Position numbers and translations under genes: made by a program
The notes under the pieces: generated by a model
What the model was told of the DNA's origin: nothing
What the model saw: only the letters and a program-made list of their open reading frames with translations
Database searches by the model: none
Assembly: GCF_000717715.1 (NCBI RefSeq)
Contig: NZ_JOAI01000038.1
Span: 1 to 64,000, forward strand
Length of the DNA stretch: 64,000 bases
Direction: 5' to 3'
Source: Streptomyces sp. NRRL B-24484
Lineage (GTDB): Bacteria > Actinomycetota > Actinomycetes > Streptomycetales > Streptomycetaceae
Shown: piece after piece, positions 26,107 through 34,604 of the stretch
How the letters are laid out: the number at the start of each line of letters is the position of its first letter
How positions within the stretch are numbered: position 1 is the stretch's first letter

Positions 26107-27134
26107 CCCGGGTCGCCGTGCTCGGCGCCGCCGGCTACATCGGCGGCGAACTGCTGCGGCTGCTGCTCGGCCACCCCGAGGTGGAGGTCGCCGCCGCGGT
26201 CTCCTCCCGCTTCCCCGGCCGCCGCGTCGACACCGTCCACCCCAACCTGCGGGCCGTCACCGACCTGGTCTTCACCGACCCGGAGGAGGCCGCCCGGCAC
26301 GAGTACGACGCCGTGCTGCTCGCCACCCCGCACCGGAAGACCGCCGAGCTCGTCCGCGACTGGTCAGGCCGGGCGAAGACGGTGATCGACCTGTCCGGGG
26401 ACTTCCGGCTGCGCGACGCCGAGGTCTTCGAGCGGTACTACGGCGCCGAGCACCCGGTGCGCGAACTGCTCGGCACCTTCACCCCCGGCATCCCCGAGCT
26501 GTACCGCGAGGAACTGCGCACCGCGGACCGGATCAGCGTCCCCGGCTGCATGGCCGCCGCCGGACTGCTGGCGATCGCCCCGCTCGCCGCGCGCGGCCTG
26601 CTCACCGGCCGGGTCGAGCTCGACGCCCGGACGGGCTCCAGCGGCTCCGGGGTGACCGCCGGCGAGGCCAACCTGCACGCCGAACGCAGCGGCGCCATGC
26701 GGGTGTTCGCCCCCGTCGGCCACCGGCACGAGGCGGAGATCGCCCAACTCACCGGCCTGGACGTGCGGATGACGGCCACCGGTGTGGAGGCGGTGCGCGG
26801 CGTCCAGGTGGTCGCCCGGGTCGAGGCCGCCGAGGGCGTCGACGACCTGGCGATCCGCCGCGCCTACCGGGAGGCCTACCGCGACGAGCCCTTCGTCCGG
26901 ATCGTCGCCCAGCGCCGCGGCACCTACCGCTACCCGGAGCCCAAGATCCTGCTCGGCTCCAACTTCTGCGACGTCGGCCACGTGTACGACGAGAAGAGCG
27001 GGCGGCTGGTACTGATCGCGGCCCTGGACAACCTCGTCAAGGGCGGCGCCGGCAACGCCGTGCAGTGCCTCAACATCCGCACCGGCCGCCCGGAGGGCCT
27101 CGGCCTCTCCTTCCCCGGCCTGCACCCGATCTGA
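26103..27134 (+). CDS. lysY: LysY/ArgC-type semialdehyde dehydrogenase acting on carrier-bound acyl phosphate
   Basis: This 343-residue NADPH-dependent reductase has a Rossmann start VAVLGAAGYIGGELLRLLLG, the catalytic cysteine in ISVPGCMAAAG (about Cys149), TGSSGSGVTAGEANLHAERS and the C-terminal VLIAALDNLVKGGAGNAVQC typical of ArgC/LysY. It should reduce the LysZ acyl-phosphate product to the semialdehyde, the acceptor for the transketolase. It is coupled to LysX by ATGA and followed by LysZ after 32 bp. Confidence 0.92.
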   Translation: MTRVAVLGAAGYIGGELLRLLLGHPEVEVAAAVSSRFPGRRVDTVHPNLRAVTDLVFTDPEEAARHEYDAVLLATPHRKTAELVRDWSGRAKTVIDLSGDFRLRDAEVFERYYGAEHPVRELLGTFTPGIPELYREELRTADRISVPGCMAAAGLLAIAPLAARGLLTGRVELDARTGSSGSGVTAGEANLHAERSGAMRVFAPVGHRHEAEIAQLTGLDVRMTATGVEAVRGVQVVARVEAAEGVDDLAIRRAYREAYRDEPFVRIVAQRRGTYRYPEPKILLGSNFCDVGHVYDEKSGRLVLIAALDNLVKGGAGNAVQCLNIRTGRPEGLGLSFPGLHPI

Positions 27135-27166
27135 CGCCACATCGGACAACGAGCGAAAGGACGCCG

Positions 27167-28012
27167 ATGGCACCCCTCACCGTCGTCAAGTGCGGCGGCA
27201 ACCGCGAGGTCGACGCCGCGGGCATCTGTGCGGACGTCGCCGCCCTCGCCCGGGCCGGGCGGCAGGTCGTGCTCGTGCACGGCGGCTCCGCCGAGATCGA
27301 CCGGCTCGGCGACCGCCTCGGCGTCCCGCACCGCCGCCTCACCGCGCCCGACGGCGTCTCCGCCCGGCACACCGACACCGCCACCCTGGAGGTGGTCACC
27401 CTCGCCCTGGCCGGCGCCGTCAAACCCCGGCTGGTCGCCGGACTGCAGGACCACGGCGTCCCCGCGGTCGGCCTCACCGGCCTGGACGGCGGCCTGCTGC
27501 GGGCCCGCCGCAAGCGCGCCCACCGGTCCGTCGTCGACGGCCGCACCGTGCTCGTCCGGGACGACCACAGCGGCCGGATCGCCGAGGTGCGCACCGGCGT
27601 CCTCACCGCCCTGCTCGACGCCGGGTTCGTCCCCGTCGTCTCCCCGCCGGCCGCCGCCGAGGACGGCCGTCCGGTGAACGTCGACGCCGACCGCGCCGCC
27701 GCGGCCGTCGCCGGGGCACTCGGCGCCGACCGGCTGCTGCTGCTCACCGGCGCCCCCGGGGTGCTCGCCGACCCCGCCGACCCGGACTCCCTGCTGGACC
27801 GCTGCGAGGTGCCCGCCGAGGGCGCCCCGGGGGAGTTCGCCCGCGGCGGGATGGCGCTCAAACTGGTCGCCGCCCGCGAGGCCCTGCTCGGCGGCGTCGG
27901 ACGGGTCACCGTCGCCGACGGCCGCACCCCCGGCGCGCTCGCCCGTGCCCTCGACGGTGCCGGCACCGAGATCGCACTCACCGTCCACGCGGCCCCGGCA
28001 GGTGGCGCATGA
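27167..28012 (+). CDS. lysZ: LysZ-type amino-acid kinase acting on carrier-bound glutamate
   Basis: This 281-residue protein of the NAG-kinase/LysZ family has the ATP-binding start VVKCGGNREVD (the family usually has VVKxGGS), VVLVHGGSAEID, VVSPPAAAEDGRPVNVDADRAA and the late LLLLTGAPGVLAD and GGMALKLVAA blocks. It would phosphorylate the side-chain carboxylate of the glutamyl group held on the AmCP. AAAGGA precedes the ATG at 27167. Its stop overlaps the LysK start. Confidence 0.9.
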   Translation: MAPLTVVKCGGNREVDAAGICADVAALARAGRQVVLVHGGSAEIDRLGDRLGVPHRRLTAPDGVSARHTDTATLEVVTLALAGAVKPRLVAGLQDHGVPAVGLTGLDGGLLRARRKRAHRSVVDGRTVLVRDDHSGRIAEVRTGVLTALLDAGFVPVVSPPAAAEDGRPVNVDADRAAAAVAGALGADRLLLLTGAPGVLADPADPDSLLDRCEVPAEGAPGEFARGGMALKLVAAREALLGGVGRVTVADGRTPGALARALDGAGTEIALTVHAAPAGGA

Positions 28013-29169
28013 CCCCCGCCGAGACCGACGCCGCCGTGGACCTGCTGGAGTCCGCCCTCGCCATCCCCTCGCCCTCCGGCGAGGAGCACCCGCTCGCCCG
28101 CCACCTCGCCGCCCGGATGCGCGCGGCCGGTCTCACCGCGAGCATCGACGCCGCCGGGAACGTCATCGGCGAGACCGAGCCGCGACCCGGCCCGACCGTG
28201 ATGCTGGTCGGTCACCTCGACACCGTCCCCGGCGACCTGCCCGTGCGCCGCACCGGCGGGGTGATCACCGGACGCGGCGCCGTCGATGCCAAGGGCCCGC
28301 TCGCCGCGATGATCAGCGCCGTCGCCGCGGAAGCCGACTTCCCCGGCCGGCTGGTCGTCGCCGCGGTCGTCGAGGAGGAGACCCCGCGCTCGCGCGGCGC
28401 CGTCCACCTCGGCCGCACCCGCCCCGCCCCCGACGCGCTGATCGTCGGCGAACCCGGCGGCTGGCAGGGCGTCGTCCTCGGCTACAAGGGCAAGCTCGAC
28501 CTGCGCTACCGGGTCACCCGCGCCGCCACCCACCCCAGCAACCCCGAACCCAAGGCCACCGAGGTCGCCACCGCCTTCTGGCAGCACCTGCTCGACCTGC
28601 TCGGCCCGGACGCCGGCCACGCCTCCTTCGGCACCCCCGGCGCCACCCTGGTCGCCATGCACGGCGACGCCGCCGCCGCGGAACTCGAGATCGGCGTCCG
28701 CACCCCCGTCGGCTTCGACATCCCGGCCTTCACCGCAGCCCTGCGCGAACGCGCCGACGGCGGCACCCTCGACGTCCTCAACGCCGTCGGCGCCGTGCTC
28801 TCCCCGCGCACCGACCCGGTCGTCCGCGCCCTCACCGCCGGCGTCCGCGCGGCCGGCGGCACCCCCCGGCCCACCCGCAAGACCGGCACCTCCGACATGA
28901 ACACCCTCGCCGAGGTCTGGGACGTCCCGATGGCCACCTACGGCCCCGGCGACAGCGCCCTCGACCACTCCGACGACGAGCACATCGCCGTCGACGACTA
29001 CCTGCGCGGCATCACCGTCCTGCGCACCGCGCTGCGCCACCTCGCCGCCCTGCCGCCGCGGACGGCCGCACCCGCCACCGGGCCCGCAGCGACCGACACC
29101 CGCCCCGACCGACCCGACACCCCCCCCGCCGCCCCCGCGGCCCGCCAGCCGGAAGGCGTCCTGCGATGA
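28009..29169 (+). CDS. lysK: LysK-type M20 metallopeptidase releasing the amino acid from the AmCP
   Basis: This 386-residue M20-family protein has the metal ligands and catalytic acids expected for LysK: GHLDTVPG, GRGAVDAKGPLAAM, EEETPRSRG, VGEPGGWQG and a C-terminal DHSDDEHI. These enzymes hydrolyse the isopeptide-like bond between carrier and finished amino acid. The last 30 residues or so are a Pro/Ala-rich tail that LysK from lysine pathways lacks. It is coupled to LysZ upstream and to the NRPS downstream (both ATGA), linking precursor release directly to its use. Confidence 0.88.
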   Translation: MTPAETDAAVDLLESALAIPSPSGEEHPLARHLAARMRAAGLTASIDAAGNVIGETEPRPGPTVMLVGHLDTVPGDLPVRRTGGVITGRGAVDAKGPLAAMISAVAAEADFPGRLVVAAVVEEETPRSRGAVHLGRTRPAPDALIVGEPGGWQGVVLGYKGKLDLRYRVTRAATHPSNPEPKATEVATAFWQHLLDLLGPDAGHASFGTPGATLVAMHGDAAAAELEIGVRTPVGFDIPAFTAALRERADGGTLDVLNAVGAVLSPRTDPVVRALTAGVRAAGGTPRPTRKTGTSDMNTLAEVWDVPMATYGPGDSALDHSDDEHIAVDDYLRGITVLRTALRHLAALPPRTAAPATGPAATDTRPDRPDTPPAAPAARQPEGVLR

Positions 29170-32100
29170 GTGAGCTGATCAACCGCCTCGCCAAGCTCCC
29201 CGGTGAGCGGCGCGCCGCCTTCCTCGCCCAACTGCGCGGCGCCGGCGCCCGCCCCCAGACCGAACTGCGGCCCCGCGAGGACCGCGAGCGCCCGGTGCCG
29301 CTCTCCTTCGCCCAGGCCCCGCTCTGGTTCCTCGACCGGCTCGCCCCCGGCCTCGCCACCTACAACGTCACCACCGCCTACCGCCTCGATGGGCCGCTCG
29401 ACACCGACGCCCTCGCCCGCGCCCTGGCCGGCGTGGTCGACCGCCACGAGGCGCTGCGGACCCGCGTCCGCGAGACGCCCGACGGGCCCGTCCAGGAGAT
29501 CGCCGGGCACCAGTTCGTCGACCTCGCGCCGCTGCCCGCCGAGGGCGCCTCCCCGGACGAACGCGAGTCCTGGGCCGAGCGGTTCGCCGAGGAGTTCGCC
29601 CGCCGCCCCTTCGACCTGGAGACCGGACCGCTCTGGCGCGCCGCCCTCCTCCGGTCGGAGCCCGAACGCCACCTGCTCGTCCTCGCCGTGCACCACATCG
29701 TCTGCGACGGCTGGTCGCTCGGCGTCGTCGCCCGCGAACTCGCCGCCGGCTACGCGGGCGAGGCCGTCGCACCCCCGCCCGTCCAGTACGCCGACCACAC
29801 CCTCTGGCAGCGCGCCCGCCTCACCGGCCCCGAACTCGCCCGGCTCACCGGCTTCTGGCGCGAACGGCTCGCCGGACTGCCCACCGTCGACCTGCCCACC
29901 GACCGCCCGCGCCCGCCCGAGGTCCGCTACGAGGGCGCCCATCGCAGCCGCCTGCTGCCCGCCGAACTCGCCCCCCGGGTACGCGAACTCGCCCGCAGCG
30001 AGGGCACCACCCCGTACACCGTGCTGCTCACCGCCTTCCTGCTGCTGCTCCGGCGCTACAGCGGCCAGCACGACCTGGTGGTCGGCTCGCCCACCGCCAA
30101 CCGCGACCGGGTCGAGATCGAGGACCTGGTCGGCTTCTTCGTCAACACCCTGCCGATCCGCGTCGACCTCGACGGCGAGCCCACCGGCCGCGAGGCCCTC
30201 GCCCGGGTGAGCGCCGCCGTCCGGGACTCCTTCGCCCACGGCGAGCTGCCCTTCGAGCAGATCGTGGACGCCGCCCGGCCGCCCCGCGACCCCTCCCGCT
30301 CGCCGCTCGTCCAGCTCGCCTTCACCTACCAGAACGCCGACCGGCCACTGCAGCTGACCGGCCTGACGGTCGACCAGTACGCCGTCGGCCCCGGCACCTC
30401 GCGCTTCGACATGAGCTGGAACGCCACCGAACGCGCCGACGGCCTCGACCTCTACGTCGAGTACGCCACCGCCTTGTTCGACCCGGCGACCGTCGACCGG
30501 ATGACCACCCACTACGGCACCCTGCTCGACGCCCTGCTCGCCGACCCCGGCGCCGAGGCCGGCCGACTGCCGCTGCTCTCCGCCGAGGAGCAGGCCGAAC
30601 TCACCGGCGGCACCTTCGACGGCGCCCGCCGGCCCGTCCCCGCCGGCACCCTCGCCACCGCCTTCGCCGAGCAGGCCGCCCGCACCCCCGACGCCGTCGC
30701 CCTCGCCGTCTCCGGACGCGACACCAGCTACGCCGAACTCGACTCCGCCGCAGCCGAGTTGGCCGACCTCCTGCGGGCCGCCGGGGCCCGACCGGGCGAG
30801 CGCGTCGCGCTGCTGCTGCCCCGCAGCGAGGAGCTCCTCACCGCCGTCCTCGCCGTGCTGTGCACCGGCGCCGCCTACGTGCCGCTGGACGCCGCCAACC
30901 CGCCCGCCCGGATCGCCGCCGTCCTCGCCGACGCCACCCCCGTCGCCGTCCTCGCCACCGACACGACGGAACACGGTCTGCCGACCGGCTCCCCGGCCCG
31001 CCGGATCGTCCACCGCGACGGCCGCTGGCACCCCGAGGGCGGCGCCCTGGTCGCCCTGTCGGAATCCGGCGGCGAGGCCGGCCCCGACGACACCGCGTAC
31101 GTCATCTACACCTCCGGCACCACCGGCACCCCCAAGGGCGTGCCCATCACGCACCGCAGCGCCGTCGCCTTCGCCGACTCCGTCCGCCGGCTCTTCGAGC
31201 TCACCGCGGACGACCGGGTGCTGGGCTTCGCCTCCGCCGCCTTCGACGTCTCCGTCTTCGAGACCTTCGCCGCCCTGCTCACCGGCGCCCGGCTCTGCCT
31301 CGCCACCGACGAGGAACGCCTCGACCCCGCCCGCCTCCAGGAACTGATGGAACGTCAGTCCGTGACGGTGGTCGACCTGCCGCCCAGCGTGATGGCGCTG
31401 CTGGAGCCCGAGCGGCTGCCCGCCCTGCGGATCGTCTTCGTCGGCGGCGAGGCCTTCTCCGGCGAACTCGTCAACCGGTGGAACCCCGGCCGCCGCTTCT
31501 TCAACGGCTACGGCCCCACCGAGTGCACCGTCACCATGATCGTCCAGGAGTGCGCCGGCCACTGGACGGCGAGCCCGCCGATCGGCCTGCCGATGGACAA
31601 CCACGTCGCCCACGTCCTCGACGGGCACCTCCAGCCCGTCCCGTACGGCGTGCCCGGCGAACTCGTCATCGGCGGTGCCGGGCTGACCCCCGGCTACCTC
31701 AACACCCCCGACCTCACCGCGGAGAAGATCGTCGCCGACCCGTTCGGTACCGCCCCCGGCGGCCGCCTCTACCGCACCGGCGACCTCGTCCGCCGTGAAC
31801 CCGGCGGCGCCATCACCTTCCTCGGCCGGATCGACCAGCAGGTCAAACTCCGCGGCCTGCGGATCGAACTCGGCGAGGTCGAAGCCGCGTTGGCCGCCGT
31901 CCCCGGCATCGGGCAGACCGCCGCCGCCGTCTGGACGGACCCGCTCGGCGAACGCCACCTGGTCGTCTACACCGCCCCCGCCGACGGCGCCGAACCCGCC
32001 GAACCGGCCGCCCTGCGCGCCGCCCTCGCCGAACGCCTCCCGGGCTGGATGCTCCCCGCCCACTACGTCGCCCTGCCCGTCCTGCCGCTCACCACCAGCG

Positions 32101-32498
32101 GCAAGGTCGACCGGCGCGCCCTGCCCGAACCCGACCCCGCCGCCCGGCCGCGCGGCGGACCGGCCACCGCGCCCCGCACCGAGACCGAACGCATCCTCGC
32201 CGAGGAGGTGTTCGCCGAAGTCCTGGGCACCGACGGCGTCTGCGTGCACGACAGCTTCTTCGACCTCGGCGGCACCAGCCTGCGCAGCACCCGGCTGCTC
32301 GCCCGGATCCGCGAACGCTTCGGCGTCGAGGTGCCGCTCGCCGAGTTCTTCCGCGGCCCCACCGTCGAACACCTCGCCGCCCTGGTCGACCGGGCCCGCG
32401 CCACCGCACTCGACGACGACGCCCTGATCGGCCTGATCGAGCGGATGTCCGAGGACGAGGCGGCCCGGCTGCTCGCCGGCGGCGGCCCCGCCTCCTGA
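29166..32498 (+). CDS. NRPS module C-A-T, candidate DADH-activating synthetase
   Basis: This 1,110-residue single module has a condensation domain with HHIVCDGW near residue 175, an adenylation domain with IYTSGTTGTPKG near 646 and FDVSVFE near 691, and a thiolation domain with DSFFDLGGTSLRSTRL near 1035. The eye-read code D-V-F-D-F-G-G-V-T-K matches no code I know. The Asp at position 278 could pair with a side-chain amine. It is translationally coupled to LysK, so I infer that it activates the DADH-type amino acid or a sulfated/cyclised derivative. The C-terminal tail IERMSEDEAARLLAG looks like a docking element. There is no TE. Confidence 0.9.
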   Translation: MSELINRLAKLPGERRAAFLAQLRGAGARPQTELRPREDRERPVPLSFAQAPLWFLDRLAPGLATYNVTTAYRLDGPLDTDALARALAGVVDRHEALRTRVRETPDGPVQEIAGHQFVDLAPLPAEGASPDERESWAERFAEEFARRPFDLETGPLWRAALLRSEPERHLLVLAVHHIVCDGWSLGVVARELAAGYAGEAVAPPPVQYADHTLWQRARLTGPELARLTGFWRERLAGLPTVDLPTDRPRPPEVRYEGAHRSRLLPAELAPRVRELARSEGTTPYTVLLTAFLLLLRRYSGQHDLVVGSPTANRDRVEIEDLVGFFVNTLPIRVDLDGEPTGREALARVSAAVRDSFAHGELPFEQIVDAARPPRDPSRSPLVQLAFTYQNADRPLQLTGLTVDQYAVGPGTSRFDMSWNATERADGLDLYVEYATALFDPATVDRMTTHYGTLLDALLADPGAEAGRLPLLSAEEQAELTGGTFDGARRPVPAGTLATAFAEQAARTPDAVALAVSGRDTSYAELDSAAAELADLLRAAGARPGERVALLLPRSEELLTAVLAVLCTGAAYVPLDAANPPARIAAVLADATPVAVLATDTTEHGLPTGSPARRIVHRDGRWHPEGGALVALSESGGEAGPDDTAYVIYTSGTTGTPKGVPITHRSAVAFADSVRRLFELTADDRVLGFASAAFDVSVFETFAALLTGARLCLATDEERLDPARLQELMERQSVTVVDLPPSVMALLEPERLPALRIVFVGGEAFSGELVNRWNPGRRFFNGYGPTECTVTMIVQECAGHWTASPPIGLPMDNHVAHVLDGHLQPVPYGVPGELVIGGAGLTPGYLNTPDLTAEKIVADPFGTAPGGRLYRTGDLVRREPGGAITFLGRIDQQVKLRGLRIELGEVEAALAAVPGIGQTAAAVWTDPLGERHLVVYTAPADGAEPAEPAALRAALAERLPGWMLPAHYVALPVLPLTTSGKVDRRALPEPDPAARPRGGPATAPRTETERILAEEVFAEVLGTDGVCVHDSFFDLGGTSLRSTRLLARIRERFGVEVPLAEFFRGPTVEHLAALVDRARATALDDDALIGLIERMSEDEAARLLAGGGPAS

Positions 32499-32545
32499 CC
32501 CTCGCTTCACCTCGCCAGTCGTCCGAGCCCCCGGAGGAGCACCAG

Positions 32546-34567
32546 ATGGACCACTTGACGGGCCACCCGTCCACCGCCGACGGGCTCGACGCCTTCCGCC
32601 GCGACGTCCGCGAGCGGCTCGCCGGCCCCGCCGTGCGGGCCGCCCTCGACGCCTGGCGCGCCGCCCCCGGGCCGGACGCCGACGAGCGGCCGCTCTACCG
32701 CGAACTCGGCCGCCAAGGGCTGCTCGCCCCCGACTGGCCCGTGGAGTACGGCGGCCGCGGCCTCGGTCGCGCCGAGGCCGCCGCCCTCTACGAGGAACTC
32801 GTCCGGGCCGGCATCCCCGACACCCTGCACGTCAACACCGTCCAGATCGTCGGCCTGTTCCTGCTGATGGCCGGGACGGCCGAACAGAAAGCCGCCCACC
32901 TGCCCGCCATCGCCGCCGGCGAGCGCTTCGCCAGCGTGCTCTACACCGAGCCCGAGACCGGCTCCGACCTGGCCGCCCTGCGCACCACCGCCGTCCGGGA
33001 CACCGCGTCGGAGCCCTCGGAGCCCTCGGAGCCCTCGGAGCCCTCGGACGGCTGGCGGCTGGCCGGCACCAAGGTGTTCAGCCTGAAGAGCGACCGCACC
33101 CACCTCGGCCTGTGCGCAGCCCGCACCGGCCCCGCCGACGGCCGCTACCACGGCATCAGCCTCTTCCTGGTCGACCTCGCCGCCGAGGGGGTGCACCGCA
33201 GCGTGATCCCCGGCCTCGCCGACGAGCAGTTCCACCGGATCGACCTGCGCGGCGTCCGCGTCGGCGCCGACGCGCTGGTCGGCACCGAGCACGAGGGCTG
33301 GCCGCTGCTCACCCAGGCCCTTGCCGTCGAACGCACCGGCCTGGACTACGCGTTGAAGGCCGAGCGCTGGTACCGGGCCGTCCTGTCGCAGGGCCTCGAC
33401 CGGCCCGAGGAGGTCGCCCGGTACGGCGCCGCCGTCGATGCCGCCGCCCTCTTCTCCGCCCGCCTCACCGCCGGGGTCCTCGCCCCCGCGGACGGCGGGG
33501 GCCACACCGCCGAGGTGGACGAGCCGCTCTCGGCCGCCGCCAAGTACTACACCAGCGAACTCGCCCAGGACGTCGCGGGGTGGGCAGCCGTCCACGGCCT
33601 GTCGACGCCCGGCACCGACCCGGGCCTGGAGGCCGGCTACCGGGAGGCACCCGGACTCACCCTCTCGGCCGGCACCTCCGAAGTGATGCTCCAGGTCGTC
33701 GCCGGGGCCGGTGCCCTCGACCCGGGCGACGACCTGCTGCAACAGCAACTCCGGCAGGCCGTCCGGAAACTGCTCGACCGGGCGGTCGCCGAGAAGCCCC
33801 GGCCCGGGGTCCACGACGCACCCGCCGAGGACGGCCCGGACTGCCCCTCCTGGGCCGCCCTCACCGAACTCGGCGCCCCGCTCTTCGAGGTGCCCGCCGA
33901 GGCGGGCGGACTCGACCTCGGCCTCGCCGCCGCCACCGTCGTCGCCGAAGAGCTCGGACGGGCCGCTCTCCGCGGCCCCTACCTGGACACCGCCACCGCC
34001 CTCGACCTGCTCGACCCGGACGCCGTCGGCCCCGCCGCGGAGGCCGCCTGCACCGGAACACCACGTGTGATGCCGACAGCCCTGCCGACCGGGCCCGCCG
34101 CCGCCCGACAGCGGATCCGGCAGGCCTCCTACCTGATCGGCCTGGCCGCCGGCGCCACCGGTGCGGCGACCGGACTCAGCCACCGCCGCGAACAGTTCGG
34201 CCGTCCACTGGCCCAGTGGCAGGGCGTCTCCCTGCCCCTGGCCCGCCAGCTCGTCCGGATCGAGGCGGGCCGCCTGCTCGTCCGCCGCGCCGCCGCCCTG
34301 GCCGACTCCGGCGCCCCCGAGACCCTGCTCACCCGGTCCGCCGCCGAGGCCCTGGCCACCGCCGCCGAAACCGCCCTGGAAGCCGTCCGCACCGCCGTCC
34401 ACACCGCGGGCGTCCGCGGCCTCACCGCCGCCACCCCCCTGCACCTCCACTACCGCCTCGTCCGCACCGAAGCCGTCCGCCTCGCCACCCCCGCCGCCCT
34501 CTGGCACACCGCCGGCTCGGCCCGCCTCGCCGAGCAGGCCGGCCCGTCCTCCGGCTGCGGCTCGTGA
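32546..34567 (+). CDS. Double acyl-CoA-dehydrogenase-like flavoprotein
   Basis: This 673-residue protein has two acyl-CoA-dehydrogenase-like units. The first (about 1-390) is complete-looking: LAPDWPVEYGGRGLGRAEAA, VLYTEPETGSDLAALR (FAD/substrate strand) and a C-terminal helical domain ending in APGLTLSAGTSEVMLQVVA. The second (about 425-673) keeps the N-terminal helices (VPAEAGGLDLGLAAATVVAEEL) and C-terminal domain (SHRREQFGRPLAQWQGVSLPLA) but seems to lack most of the middle beta domain. A linker repeat of Glu-Pro-Ser splits the first unit. GGAGGAG precedes the ATG. In an NRPS operon it probably introduces an alpha,beta double bond into a carrier-bound residue, as dehydroamino acids occur in azinomycin-type products. 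Confidence 0.82.
   Translation: MDHLTGHPSTADGLDAFRRDVRERLAGPAVRAALDAWRAAPGPDADERPLYRELGRQGLLAPDWPVEYGGRGLGRAEAAALYEELVRAGIPDTLHVNTVQIVGLFLLMAGTAEQKAAHLPAIAAGERFASVLYTEPETGSDLAALRTTAVRDTASEPSEPSEPSEPSDGWRLAGTKVFSLKSDRTHLGLCAARTGPADGRYHGISLFLVDLAAEGVHRSVIPGLADEQFHRIDLRGVRVGADALVGTEHEGWPLLTQALAVERTGLDYALKAERWYRAVLSQGLDRPEEVARYGAAVDAAALFSARLTAGVLAPADGGGHTAEVDEPLSAAAKYYTSELAQDVAGWAAVHGLSTPGTDPGLEAGYREAPGLTLSAGTSEVMLQVVAGAGALDPGDDLLQQQLRQAVRKLLDRAVAEKPRPGVHDAPAEDGPDCPSWAALTELGAPLFEVPAEAGGLDLGLAAATVVAEELGRAALRGPYLDTATALDLLDPDAVGPAAEAACTGTPRVMPTALPTGPAAARQRIRQASYLIGLAAGATGAATGLSHRREQFGRPLAQWQGVSLPLARQLVRIEAGRLLVRRAAALADSGAPETLLTRSAAEALATAAETALEAVRTAVHTAGVRGLTAATPLHLHYRLVRTEAVRLATPAALWHTAGSARLAEQAGPSSGCGS
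33011..33046. repeat. Four 9-bp repeats (GAGCCCTCG) inside the dehydrogenase gene
   Basis: Four exact tandem copies of GAGCCCTCG encode Glu-Pro-Ser four times (residues about 156-167) in a surface loop after the TEPETGSDLA strand. Copy number can vary in frame without breaking the gene. Confidence 0.9.
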
Positions 34568-34604
34568 GCCTGCCGGCAGGGGGCACCGCGTCCATGAGCT
34601 CCCG

